Assembly (NCBI GenBank): GCA_003529325.1
Contig: DPVW01000234.1
Coordinates: 1-6,583, forward strand
Length of the DNA: 6,583 nucleotides
Reading direction: 5' to 3'
Source: Candidatus Latescibacterota bacterium
Lineage (GTDB): Bacteria; Latescibacterota; UBA2968; UBA8231
Shown: piece after piece, positions 1 through 5,524 of the stretch
How the letters are laid out: the number at the start of each line of letters is the position of its first letter
Numbering within the stretch: position 1 is the stretch's first letter
The notes under the pieces: generated by a model
Database searches by the model: none
The model's input: the letters and a program-made list of their open reading frames with translations, nothing else
What the model was told of the DNA's origin: nothing
Translations under genes and position numbers: made by a program

Positions 1-1
1 G

Positions 2-128
2 GAAGTTGACCAGCCAACGAGCCAGATCTTCGGCCGTGGCCTGGCATCAGGCCTGTATCTGTAAGCTCAGCAGCAGCTCCCAAGGGGGTGAATTCAGGGC
101 TACCCATAAGATGGTGCTGATGAAGTAG
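2..128 (-). pseudogene. Serine hydrolase (beta-lactamase family) internal fragment, frameshifted, inverted
   Basis: Read on the minus strand, 43-2 gives QATAEDLARWLVNF, which resembles the 'G-G-L-x-S-T-A-x-D-L-A-R-F/W' helix found after the YxN motif in class C beta-lactamase-like serine hydrolases. Just upstream, in the neighbouring frame, 128-45 gives LGAAAELTDTGLM preceded by GSPEFTP. The two halves join into a plausible 'GLM-ATAEDLARWL' stretch if one base near 44 is extra (or two are missing), so a frameshift is likely. There is no start codon or active site here and the fragment runs off the left edge. It would correspond to the part of the domain that should follow the plus-strand piece at 130-521, but it lies upstream in the opposite orientation. 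It could instead come from a separate paralogue. The family call rests on one short motif, so confidence is moderate. Confidence 0.5.
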
Positions 129-129
129 G

Positions 130-521
130 ATGGAACACGCCAAGACCAATTTCCTTCTTCAGGAAGAGGGACTGTTGGATGTCGATCGCAGCACGGTGGA
201 GGATCTTCTGCCCGGTTTGATTCCCAATGGTGGCAATATCACTCTTCGTCACCTTCTGAGTCACTCGAGCGGCCTGTGCGACTTTGCATCCAGCCAGGAT
301 CTGTTGGCCACGCTATCACCCGCGGATGGCGACTTGAATCGCTCCTGGGAGCCGGAGGAGCTCATCGCAGTCGCCAACGCCCACGGGCCAACGGGGGGCC
401 GCCCGGGTTTTCCTACTCCAACACGAACTTCGTCCTGCTCGGTATGATCATCGAGGCCGTCAGCGGGCGTCCTCTCGCGCACGAATTCAGAGATCGGCTG
501 CTCACCCCGCACGGGCTGGGC
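130..521 (+). pseudogene. Serine hydrolase (class C beta-lactamase/DD-peptidase family) fragment with frameshift
   Basis: Frame 1 from about 148 reads LLQEEGLLDVD, then ITLRHLLSHSSGL, the segment that lies between the SxxK nucleophile motif and the YxN motif in beta-lactamase-related serine hydrolases. The homology then jumps to frame 3 and continues with PPGFSYSNTNFVLLGMIIEAVSG and ends around PHGLG near 521. YSN at 414-422 is the family's YxN catalytic motif. The switch lies in or just after the run of six G at 393-398, so one indel in the GC-rich stretch explains it. The N-terminal SxxK region and the C-terminal half with the HxG/KTG triad are absent, so about 125 of the usual 350 or more residues remain and no active enzyme can be made. 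The ATG at 130 follows in-frame stops and is not the ancestral start. A sequencing error could explain the frameshift, but not the missing ends. Confidence 0.8.
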
Positions 522-670
522 GTCATGCACAGACCCACGGCGCTTGGTATGATCAGCGCGCAATACTTGCTCCCCTCTGCCAGGGCGATGCCGATCTCGA
601 TAGGGTAGCTCTCCGCGCCGAAGCCGGACGCCTCAACATCGATGATGAACGGATTTCCGACGGTCGCCAT
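413..670 (-). pseudogene. DnaQ-like 3'-5' exonuclease, truncated N-terminal fragment
   Basis: From ATG at 670-668 the minus strand encodes MATVGNPFIIDVEASGFGAE followed by SYPIEIGIALAEGSKYCALI. This is the N-terminal strand and Exo I motif of DEDD-superfamily exonucleases, with D11 and E13 as the first two metal ligands in D-x-E, and the 'SYPIE(I/V)G' phrase common in small stand-alone exonuclease proteins. The resemblance stops near residue 43 (about 542). The frame stays open to a stop at 413-415, but that tail is only the antisense of the serine-hydrolase fragment. Exo II, Exo III and the last catalytic Asp are therefore missing from a family usually about 170-200 residues long. It follows the glycoside hydrolase gene in the same direction after 44 nt. 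Only 542-670 should be regarded as exonuclease-derived. It is very probably non-functional as it stands. Confidence 0.65.
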
Positions 671-675
671 TCTAT

Positions 676-697
676 TCGCCTTTTATCAAAATGGCGA
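676..697 (-). repeat. Imperfect inverted repeat after the glycoside hydrolase gene
   Basis: On the minus strand TCGCC (697-693) and GGCGA (680-676) can pair, with a weaker TTT/AAA inner pairing and an A-rich loop. It lies 17 bp past the glycoside hydrolase stop and just ahead of the exonuclease fragment. It could act as a weak transcription terminator or mRNA 3' end, but it has only five strong pairs and no following U-tract, so the role is uncertain. Confidence 0.3.
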
Positions 698-714
698 TTG
701 GGCAGAGCCGGTTT

Positions 715-3162
715 CTACTTGAGCAGGGCCACCTTGCTGCTGGTATGATAGCTGCCGGCAATCAACTCGCAAAAATAGATGCCGGAACTCAACCGCTGCC
801 CCCCGTCGTCAGTGCCTCTCCACGTGATCTGTGACCAACCCGGTGGGTGCATTCCAGCCACCAACGTTGTCACGCGCTGTCCGAGCAGATCGCGGATGTG
901 CAGTTCGGCGTGCATTGCTTGTGGCAGCCGGTAGCGGATCACAGTGTCGCTGTTGAATGGGTTCGGGTAGTTATGGCTGAGAGCAAATTCCTCTGGCTGC
1001 ACAGCCAACTCAGCCACCGCCGTGTCGGCACCGAGATAACGAATTAGATACGCCAGATCCCAGGTGAATGCGGGCGTGTCGAGGATGAGCATGCCATCGA
1101 TAGAAACGACCTGGTCAGACCGCAGTAGCTCGCCACTCAACGGATCGCTCCACCTGACGCTGTAGCGGCCCTCCAGTTCGAGTTCGCCGATACTCAGCGT
1201 CGCCTGCTCCACTGGGACAGGGGGTCCATCTTTCAACACATCATTCCAGTTGTACTTCCGATTCTGCAACCAACCGGCCATCGTGTGCTTCCCCTGCAGG
1301 GCAAAACTGAGGACTGTGGGCTGGTAGCGGACAAAGGCATAACTCACAACCCGCACGTATCCGCTACCAGAATTCTCCACTCGTATCGCACGAGTACCCA
1401 CGGGCACGTGGGTGACGTGGGTGCTCTCCGCGCCAGCCTCCTCGTCGAATACCATCACACCGTCGAGCCACACGGTCAGACGAGGTCTGCCACTGATGTC
1501 AGTCCCCGTGAGGATATGAAATTCACCGGCCTGCGCGTAGTCGACGAGAAAGGTAGGAGGATTCCGTCGGTCCACGTCCTCGACGCCAAAGAGGTAGCGG
1601 CCAGCCCGCACGGGACTCGGCGTGATGACACCCGATGGTGCGACCTCGAACTGTGCAACCGACGCCCGGCGCAGGCCGATGCCCGGTCTGGCCATCAGAT
1701 CCTCAGCCGAGGCTGAGCCAGCGCGCACGATGCGGGGTTGGAAATCGTCGCCCAGCAGATCCAAATCGGCAAAGAAGGCCGACAGCGCTCTGAAATGGAA
1801 GTACAGATCAAGAGGGGCGACGTAGTTGTCCCACCACCAGATCGCCGCCGTACCCATAGCGCCTGAAAATGCGGAAGCCCACAGAGAGTTGTGCAGGTAG
1901 ACCCCATCGGGATCACTGCTGCGAGCGGTGCCGGCGTCGGTGAAGCAGAATTCTCCGATCATCCCTGGCTTGTCGAATGACTGGCGGTGACCCAGAATGA
2001 GTTCCCTTTGCACTTGCAGGGCATCGTCATCGAGTGCGTAATAGTGATGCTGCGTCAGGTCGAGATCGTCGATGTTCCACATCGCCTCCGCGGATCGACT
2101 GCCGCCACCGGAAAAACTGGTCGTCACCAGGTGTCCATTGATATCGAGGCTGACCAGTTCGGCCGCCATCTCACGATGCCACTGTGCAATGTCATCGGCG
2201 TGCTCCTGATAGCTGTCGGTAAGGTCGACTTCGTTGAACAGCTCCCATGCAAGGATGTGGGGCGAGTACCCCCAGCGCGCGACGATGTAGCGCAGACGAC
2301 GCTTGAACAGATTTCGAGCCTTGCCATCGGTGAAGAAATCCCAGGTCTGCTCACAGGGTCCGCCATTGGCGGCATTGTACGGGTTGTTGTCCCATTCGGG
2401 ATTCACCCGCGTGGAGACCTGGCCGTGATTGTTGAGCACGAGTTGCATGTAGACACCGCGTCGCCTCGCGTGATCGACGACTTGGTCCAACTGGAAGGCG
2501 CGATGCTGACGGCTCTCGTAGTTGCCCAGACCTGTGTCCAGCCACTCGACAGCGAATCCCCATGAGGCCATCCAGGTGCGGATGTAGTTGCCACCGTGAG
2601 TGGACAGATCGTCAAGCCAGTGACGAAAATCGGCAACAGGATCTCTAGAGGAGCCCCAACCCATGTTCTCGCCGATGGCGAAATACTGCGTGGAATCGTC
2701 GAACCGCAAGTAGGCGCCTCCCGTAGACCGGACAAAGCCGGGGTCATCGCCGACCCTGCATATGAAGGTGCCCGACGTAGCGCTTGTGGTGCCGGAGGCG
2801 TCGTGCGCGGTTAGATCGAAATGCCAGAGACCGGCTTCGTTTGGCGCGAAGCGGGCCTTCCACACCGGCAACCCTTCCGAGCGTAGTGTTGTTCCAACAT
2901 CACGGAAATTCTGGAACTGAAATCCGTCGATCCTTGATAGCCTGCCCGAAGGGGCGGCAAATGTCACGCGCACATTGACCTGGTCAAAATCGTACGCGTT
3001 GTCGTAGGTCGCCTGCACTTGCGCGGTGAGTTCGAACTTCTCGAATAGACTCACGGTATCGTGGTTGGTGTGCACGCTCTCGACCACCGGCAGGGCATCG
3101 AGGTCGGTCACCGACCACAGCAGAAGCAGGATCAGCCCACACCGCGATCGACACAGACGCAC
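715..3162 (-). CDS. Secreted GH5-like glycoside hydrolase with DUF5060-type N-terminal domain and T9SS-like C-terminal sorting domain
   Basis: An exported 815-residue enzyme predicted to cleave a polysaccharide. Residues 1-24 form a signal peptide (Arg-rich start, hydrophobic core ILLLLW, likely cleavage around LDA-LP). About 25-137 is an Ig-like domain of DUF5060 type. About 150-475 is a (beta/alpha)8 glycosidase barrel of the GH-A clan: WELFNEVD carries the likely acid/base E311 in the N-E pair, QHHYYA (371-376) fits the strand-6 H/Y region, and MIGEF gives the probable nucleophile E404. About 515-615 looks like a beta-sandwich carbohydrate-binding module, and about 617-710 is a further beta-rich domain common in such enzymes. 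Residues 724-815 carry FALSHNYPNPFNSDTVIRY and an FlgD-like Ig fold ending VALLK, the hallmark of type IX-like secretion/surface sorting. The start is GTG at 3162, directly after the TGA of the upstream gene, and it places the signal peptide exactly at the N-terminus. GH5 versus a related GH-A family, and the substrate, cannot be settled by eye. Confidence 0.92.
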   Translation of the reverse strand: MRLCRSRCGLILLLLWSVTDLDALPVVESVHTNHDTVSLFEKFELTAQVQATYDNAYDFDQVNVRVTFAAPSGRLSRIDGFQFQNFRDVGTTLRSEGLPVWKARFAPNEAGLWHFDLTAHDASGTTSATSGTFICRVGDDPGFVRSTGGAYLRFDDSTQYFAIGENMGWGSSRDPVADFRHWLDDLSTHGGNYIRTWMASWGFAVEWLDTGLGNYESRQHRAFQLDQVVDHARRRGVYMQLVLNNHGQVSTRVNPEWDNNPYNAANGGPCEQTWDFFTDGKARNLFKRRLRYIVARWGYSPHILAWELFNEVDLTDSYQEHADDIAQWHREMAAELVSLDINGHLVTTSFSGGGSRSAEAMWNIDDLDLTQHHYYALDDDALQVQRELILGHRQSFDKPGMIGEFCFTDAGTARSSDPDGVYLHNSLWASAFSGAMGTAAIWWWDNYVAPLDLYFHFRALSAFFADLDLLGDDFQPRIVRAGSASAEDLMARPGIGLRRASVAQFEVAPSGVITPSPVRAGRYLFGVEDVDRRNPPTFLVDYAQAGEFHILTGTDISGRPRLTVWLDGVMVFDEEAGAESTHVTHVPVGTRAIRVENSGSGYVRVVSYAFVRYQPTVLSFALQGKHTMAGWLQNRKYNWNDVLKDGPPVPVEQATLSIGELELEGRYSVRWSDPLSGELLRSDQVVSIDGMLILDTPAFTWDLAYLIRYLGADTAVAELAVQPEEFALSHNYPNPFNSDTVIRYRLPQAMHAELHIRDLLGQRVTTLVAGMHPPGWSQITWRGTDDGGQRLSSGIYFCELIAGSYHTSSKVALLK

Positions 3163-3393
3163 TCAGGAACTGCCACCGCTCAGGGTCCAGATCTCTCGAC
3201 CCGTCTTAAGAATTCGCTTTTCTACCTGGAACTCGGCCCCCTCCTGCTCCGCTATCGACTGTAATTCAGCTTCATCCGCTTCGGTGCCATCACAATAGCC
3301 GATGGGCCGTGGATTGTTTGGCTGGGACAGTTGGACTTTGACTTCGCCACGGTCCCAGAGTGTCTGTGTCGAGTTGTTGTATGGATGAATCAT
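3163..3393 (-). CDS. Small hypothetical protein (76 aa) between the PhyH and glycoside hydrolase genes
   Basis: I do not recognise a family. The 76-residue product begins MIHPYNNSTQTLWDRGEVKV and has a central acidic stretch (GTEADEAELQSIAEQEGAEF), then a basic segment VEKRILKTGREIWTL. It has no signal peptide, membrane segment or metal-binding cysteine pattern (one Cys only), so it is probably a soluble cytoplasmic alpha/beta protein. It is likely a real gene. The ATG lies 6 nt after the TAA of the PhyH gene. The frame fills the space to the next gene exactly, its TGA touching the GTG of the glycoside hydrolase in the same frame. The composition is protein-like rather than low-complexity. 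There is no strong Shine-Dalgarno sequence before the ATG, so translation may be coupled to the upstream gene. A role linked to either neighbour is only inference from the operon. Confidence 0.72.
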   Translation of the reverse strand: MIHPYNNSTQTLWDRGEVKVQLSQPNNPRPIGYCDGTEADEAELQSIAEQEGAEFQVEKRILKTGREIWTLSGGSS

Positions 3394-3399
3394 GGCTTT

Positions 3400-4158
3400 T
3401 TAGTGTCGCATCCGGAAGTCGTTCTGACTTGAGCGATCTGCCCCACGCATCAGGTAGACTGTGCGTTCTGACATGCTCAGTGGACCGTCATGTGAAGTGC
3501 GAGGCGTGATGTCATGCCGATAGACGGAGGTGGTCGGCATGAAGCGTAGTGTCATACCTCGGCGAGAATGATCCGAGTGATTTGGTTCAGACCCGTGGTA
3601 GAGATACACGTCATGCAACGACACCTGTCCCGGTTCGAGAACGATGTCTTCCGCTTCGGCTTCATCGAACTGGCTCGGGTCCAACTCGAGACTGAGCGCC
3701 AGTCCCTCTGCATCGTTCTTGTTGTGTCTGGCCAGCCTCTTTGTTCGATGAGAACCGGGAATGACCTGCAAGCAACCGTTTTCGGGCGTCGCCGCATCGA
3801 TGGCAATCCATACTGTGCAGGTCGCCAGCGGCTCGATGGGCCAGTATTCCCCGTCCTGATGCCATGGCGTCTTGGTCCCGACCCTGGCAGGTTTGGCAAA
3901 AAAACTGGAGTTCCACAGGGCGACATCCTCGCCAATGACCTGACAGACCATGTCCAGTATTTCGGGCCTCCGGGCTACAGTCAGATACCAGGTGTCAAAG
4001 GCCAGCAAAGCAGAGCAGTAGTCACTGAACTGCGAGTGTTGTTCGACCAGTCTACTGTGAGCCTGGCCAATGTCGTCGATCACATTGTCGGGCAAACGAA
4101 AGTCGGGGGTGACATAACCGTCGCGTTCATAGTCCCTGATTTCATCTTGGGTCAGCAT
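3400..4158 (-). CDS. Phytanoyl-CoA dioxygenase (PhyH) family Fe(II)/2-oxoglutarate oxygenase
   Basis: A 252-residue cytoplasmic non-haem iron oxygenase predicted to couple oxidative decarboxylation of 2-oxoglutarate to hydroxylation of an unknown small molecule. The double-stranded beta-helix signature is clear: WHQDGEYW gives the H-x-D iron ligands H100 and D102, LYHGS gives the distal ligand H188, and SRRGMTLRF supplies the arginine (R199 or R200) that binds 2-oxoglutarate. The segment GCLQVIPGSHR (128-138) is the conserved PhyH phrase 'NGxLxVIPGSH'. The N-terminal MLTQDEIRDYERDGYV also matches the family. The length is on the short side of normal and complete. It is the first gene of a three-gene leftward operon with the 76-aa gene and the glycoside hydrolase. 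The start is set by a good AGGAG ribosome site six bases upstream. Bacterial members act on many substrates, so no specific reaction is assigned, and the human phytanoyl-CoA reaction should not be assumed. Confidence 0.93.
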   Translation of the reverse strand: MLTQDEIRDYERDGYVTPDFRLPDNVIDDIGQAHSRLVEQHSQFSDYCSALLAFDTWYLTVARRPEILDMVCQVIGEDVALWNSSFFAKPARVGTKTPWHQDGEYWPIEPLATCTVWIAIDAATPENGCLQVIPGSHRTKRLARHNKNDAEGLALSLELDPSQFDEAEAEDIVLEPGQVSLHDVYLYHGSEPNHSDHSRRGMTLRFMPTTSVYRHDITPRTSHDGPLSMSERTVYLMRGADRSSQNDFRMRH

Positions 4159-4164
4159 GCGTTT

Positions 4165-4169
4165 CTCCT
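4165..4169 (-). promoter_or_regulatory. Ribosome binding site of the PhyH gene
   Basis: The minus strand reads AGGAG followed by AAACGC and the ATG at 4158, an ideal Shine-Dalgarno core with a 6-nt spacer. It is the strongest ribosome site seen in the window and fixes the start of the operon's first gene. Confidence 0.75.
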
Positions 4170-4173
4170 GAAT

Positions 4174-4202
4174 TGGCCCAATCCCAGGGCCACCCTCCTG
4201 GG
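4174..4202 (-). repeat. Two overlapping, mutually exclusive hairpins in the leader of the PhyH operon
   Basis: The leader can form CCCAGG/CCTGGG (4202-4197 with 4188-4183, loop of 8) or TGGCCC/GGGCCA (4192-4187 with 4179-4174, loop of 7). Both are perfect 6-bp GC-rich stems, but they share bases 4187-4188, so only one can form at a time. The second ends 4 nt before the AGGAG site. Such switching stems can control translation or attenuation, but in GC-rich DNA this could be chance. No riboswitch family is recognised. Confidence 0.3.
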
Positions 4203-4310
4203 CGACTTGGCGGCCCCACGACGAGGCGGTGAGGGACAGTCAAGGACCCGCGGCGACGTGGGTCAAGGCGCGATGGCCCTTTGGGACCCCGGGTTTTGTC
4301 GCTGCCGAAC

Positions 4311-4339
4311 TTGACCGACGCAGCGATGATCGGTTTCAT
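4311..4339 (+). promoter_or_regulatory. Candidate sigma70-type promoter of the SelA-like gene
   Basis: TTGACC (4311-4316, five of six to the -35 consensus) is followed after exactly 17 bp by TTTCAT (4334-4339, four of six to the -10). Transcription would start near 4346, leaving a leader of about 30 nt before the ATG at 4376. The surrounding intergenic region, 4159-4375, holds no other gene. No equally good promoter was found for the leftward operon. The call is by consensus only, so it is tentative. Confidence 0.35.
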
Positions 4340-4342
4340 CGC
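4323..4342. promoter_or_regulatory. Perfect 7-bp dyad over the -10 region (possible operator)
   Basis: GCGATGA (4323-4329) and TCATCGC (4336-4342) are perfect inverted repeats with a 6-bp spacer. The dyad lies between the candidate -35 and the start point and covers the -10, a typical place for a repressor to bind. It could equally be a chance palindrome. No regulator gene lies in the window. Confidence 0.35.
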
Positions 4343-4343
4343 C

Positions 4344-4356
4344 TGACAAACTGTCA
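4344..4356. promoter_or_regulatory. Second dyad TGACA-AAC-TGTCA near the predicted transcription start
   Basis: A perfect 5-bp inverted repeat with a 3-bp centre begins one base after the first dyad and would sit at about -2 to +11 relative to the predicted start. Together the two dyads make a compact symmetric block between the -35 element and the ribosome site of the SelA-like gene. A protein-binding role is inferred from position only. Confidence 0.3.
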
Positions 4357-4364
4357 CATTTTTC

Positions 4365-4370
4365 GAAAGG
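4365..4370 (+). promoter_or_regulatory. Ribosome binding site deciding the start of the SelA-like gene
   Basis: GAAAGG, then TCCAG, then ATG at 4376 gives a moderate Shine-Dalgarno site with a 5-nt spacer. It supports 4376 over the in-frame GTG at 4229. The extra 49 residues from that GTG have no family resemblance and would overlap the promoter region. Confidence 0.55.
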
Positions 4371-4375
4371 TCCAG

Positions 4376-5512
4376 ATGGACCCCAGCCAGCTGTATCGCG
4401 ATCTCGGATGTATTCCCGTCATCAATGCTGCCGGCAATCAGACCGTCATCGGCGGCTCTCGTCTCTCAAATGCGGTCCAGCAGGCCATGGTCACCGCCAA
4501 TCGGCACTACGTCGACATGAAGGATCTGCAACTTCGCACCGGTGAGATCATCGCTGACCTGGTGGGCGCCGAAGCCGCTTTCGTCACCCCCGGTTGTGGC
4601 GCCGCGCTGGCCCTGTCCTCGGCGGCGTGTATGTCGATAGATGATCCCGCCCGGATGGAGCAGTTGCCCGACACGACGGGCATCCCCAACGATTTCCTGT
4701 TCCAGTGCCGGCAGCATTACCACTACGAGCGCTGCCTGACGATTTTCGGCGGCAATCTGCGGCTGGTGGGTGACGACGACGGCACGACAGCGGCGCAACT
4801 TGAGGCGATGATCGATGCCAACACGGCAGGCATCCACTTCTTCGCCTCAGGCGACGAGGACCCGGCCATCCTGGATCTGGAGGAACTGGTGGCCATCGCC
4901 GACCGACACGGTATTCCGGTAATCGTCGATGCGGCCTACCAGGTTTTCCCACTCGATCGTTTCACCTACTACACGCAGTCGGGGGCGAGCCTCGTCGGTT
5001 TCGGCGCCAAATATCTCGGCGCCTGCAATTCCACAGGGATCCTCGCCGGCAAGAAAGACCTCGTCGAGGCGGCATTCATGCACAGCTTCATCGGTTTCGA
5101 AACCGGCGACTACGAAACCCTCGGCAGGCCCTTGAAGGTGGATCGCCAGGAAGTCGTCGCCGTCGTCGTTGCCTTGCGACAGTGGCTGTCTCTCGATCAC
5201 GATGACCGCATCGCCGAGCACTGGGTCAGGGCGGAAAAAATCATCGGCGCACTCGGTGACCTGCCGCATGTGCAGGCTACGCGTCACGTTGAGGACAACA
5301 GCCTCAGCAACGGCGTCATGTTGACACTCGACAGCCAGGCCCTCGGCAGGACGGCGGGAGATGTGATGCAGCAGCTCAAGGCTGGAGACCCCAGCATCTG
5401 GACCAAGGGTCAGGGAGACCGCCTGCGCATCGCCGTCGCCCACCTCGTGGATGACGAAATCGACATCGTTATCGATCGCGTGTCCTCATTGCTGGCCTCC
5501 CCCTCGGCTTGA
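4376..5512 (+). CDS. SelA-like PLP-dependent enzyme (aminotransferase class V fold, COG1921-type)
   Basis: A 378-residue cytoplasmic fold-type-I PLP enzyme. It opens with YRDLGCIPVINAAGNQTVIG, which matches the 'x-x-V-I-N-A-x-G-x-x-T-x-L-G' entry of SelA, D-glucosaminate-6-phosphate ammonia-lyase and related proteins. TPGCGAALAL (71-80) is the phosphate-binding turn. IPVIVDAAYQ gives D185, which pairs with the pyridine nitrogen. LVGFGAKYLGACNSTGILAG supplies the Schiff-base lysine K212. GDRLRIAVAHLVDDEIDIV near the end is the usual C-terminal small-domain strand and helix. At 378 residues it lacks the N-terminal tRNA-binding extension of true selenocysteine synthase (about 460 residues), so it is probably a lyase, racemase or transferase for an amino acid or amino sugar acid, not selA. 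It is divergent from the PhyH operon and convergent with the Gfo/Idh/MocA gene 12 bp downstream. The exact substrate is unknown. Confidence 0.92.
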   Translation: MDPSQLYRDLGCIPVINAAGNQTVIGGSRLSNAVQQAMVTANRHYVDMKDLQLRTGEIIADLVGAEAAFVTPGCGAALALSSAACMSIDDPARMEQLPDTTGIPNDFLFQCRQHYHYERCLTIFGGNLRLVGDDDGTTAAQLEAMIDANTAGIHFFASGDEDPAILDLEELVAIADRHGIPVIVDAAYQVFPLDRFTYYTQSGASLVGFGAKYLGACNSTGILAGKKDLVEAAFMHSFIGFETGDYETLGRPLKVDRQEVVAVVVALRQWLSLDHDDRIAEHWVRAEKIIGALGDLPHVQATRHVEDNSLSNGVMLTLDSQALGRTAGDVMQQLKAGDPSIWTKGQGDRLRIAVAHLVDDEIDIVIDRVSSLLASPSA

Positions 5513-5524
5513 TACATGTCTCCC

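Noticed and set aside
2..64. Plus-strand reading ending GRGLASGLYL then stop, resembling an FlgD-like sorting-domain tail
   Set aside because: It is only about 20 codons, stops before the usual conserved end, and is the antisense of the better-supported TAEDLARWL fragment.
3163..3165. TGA as a selenocysteine codon fusing the 76-aa gene to the hydrolase, with the nearby SelA-like gene as support
   Set aside because: The signal peptide begins right after the TGA, so a fusion would bury it. No SECIS-like stem is evident, and the SelA-like protein lacks the tRNA-binding extension of genuine SelA.
3568..4314. Long plus-strand open frame (248 codons) opposite the PhyH gene
   Set aside because: It is the antisense shadow of a gene with full catalytic motifs; its translation shows no family features and it has no fitting ribosome site.
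4229..4375. N-terminal extension of the SelA-like protein from GTG at 4229
   Set aside because: The extra 49 residues match nothing in the family and overlap the candidate promoter and dyads, and a better ribosome site precedes ATG 4376.
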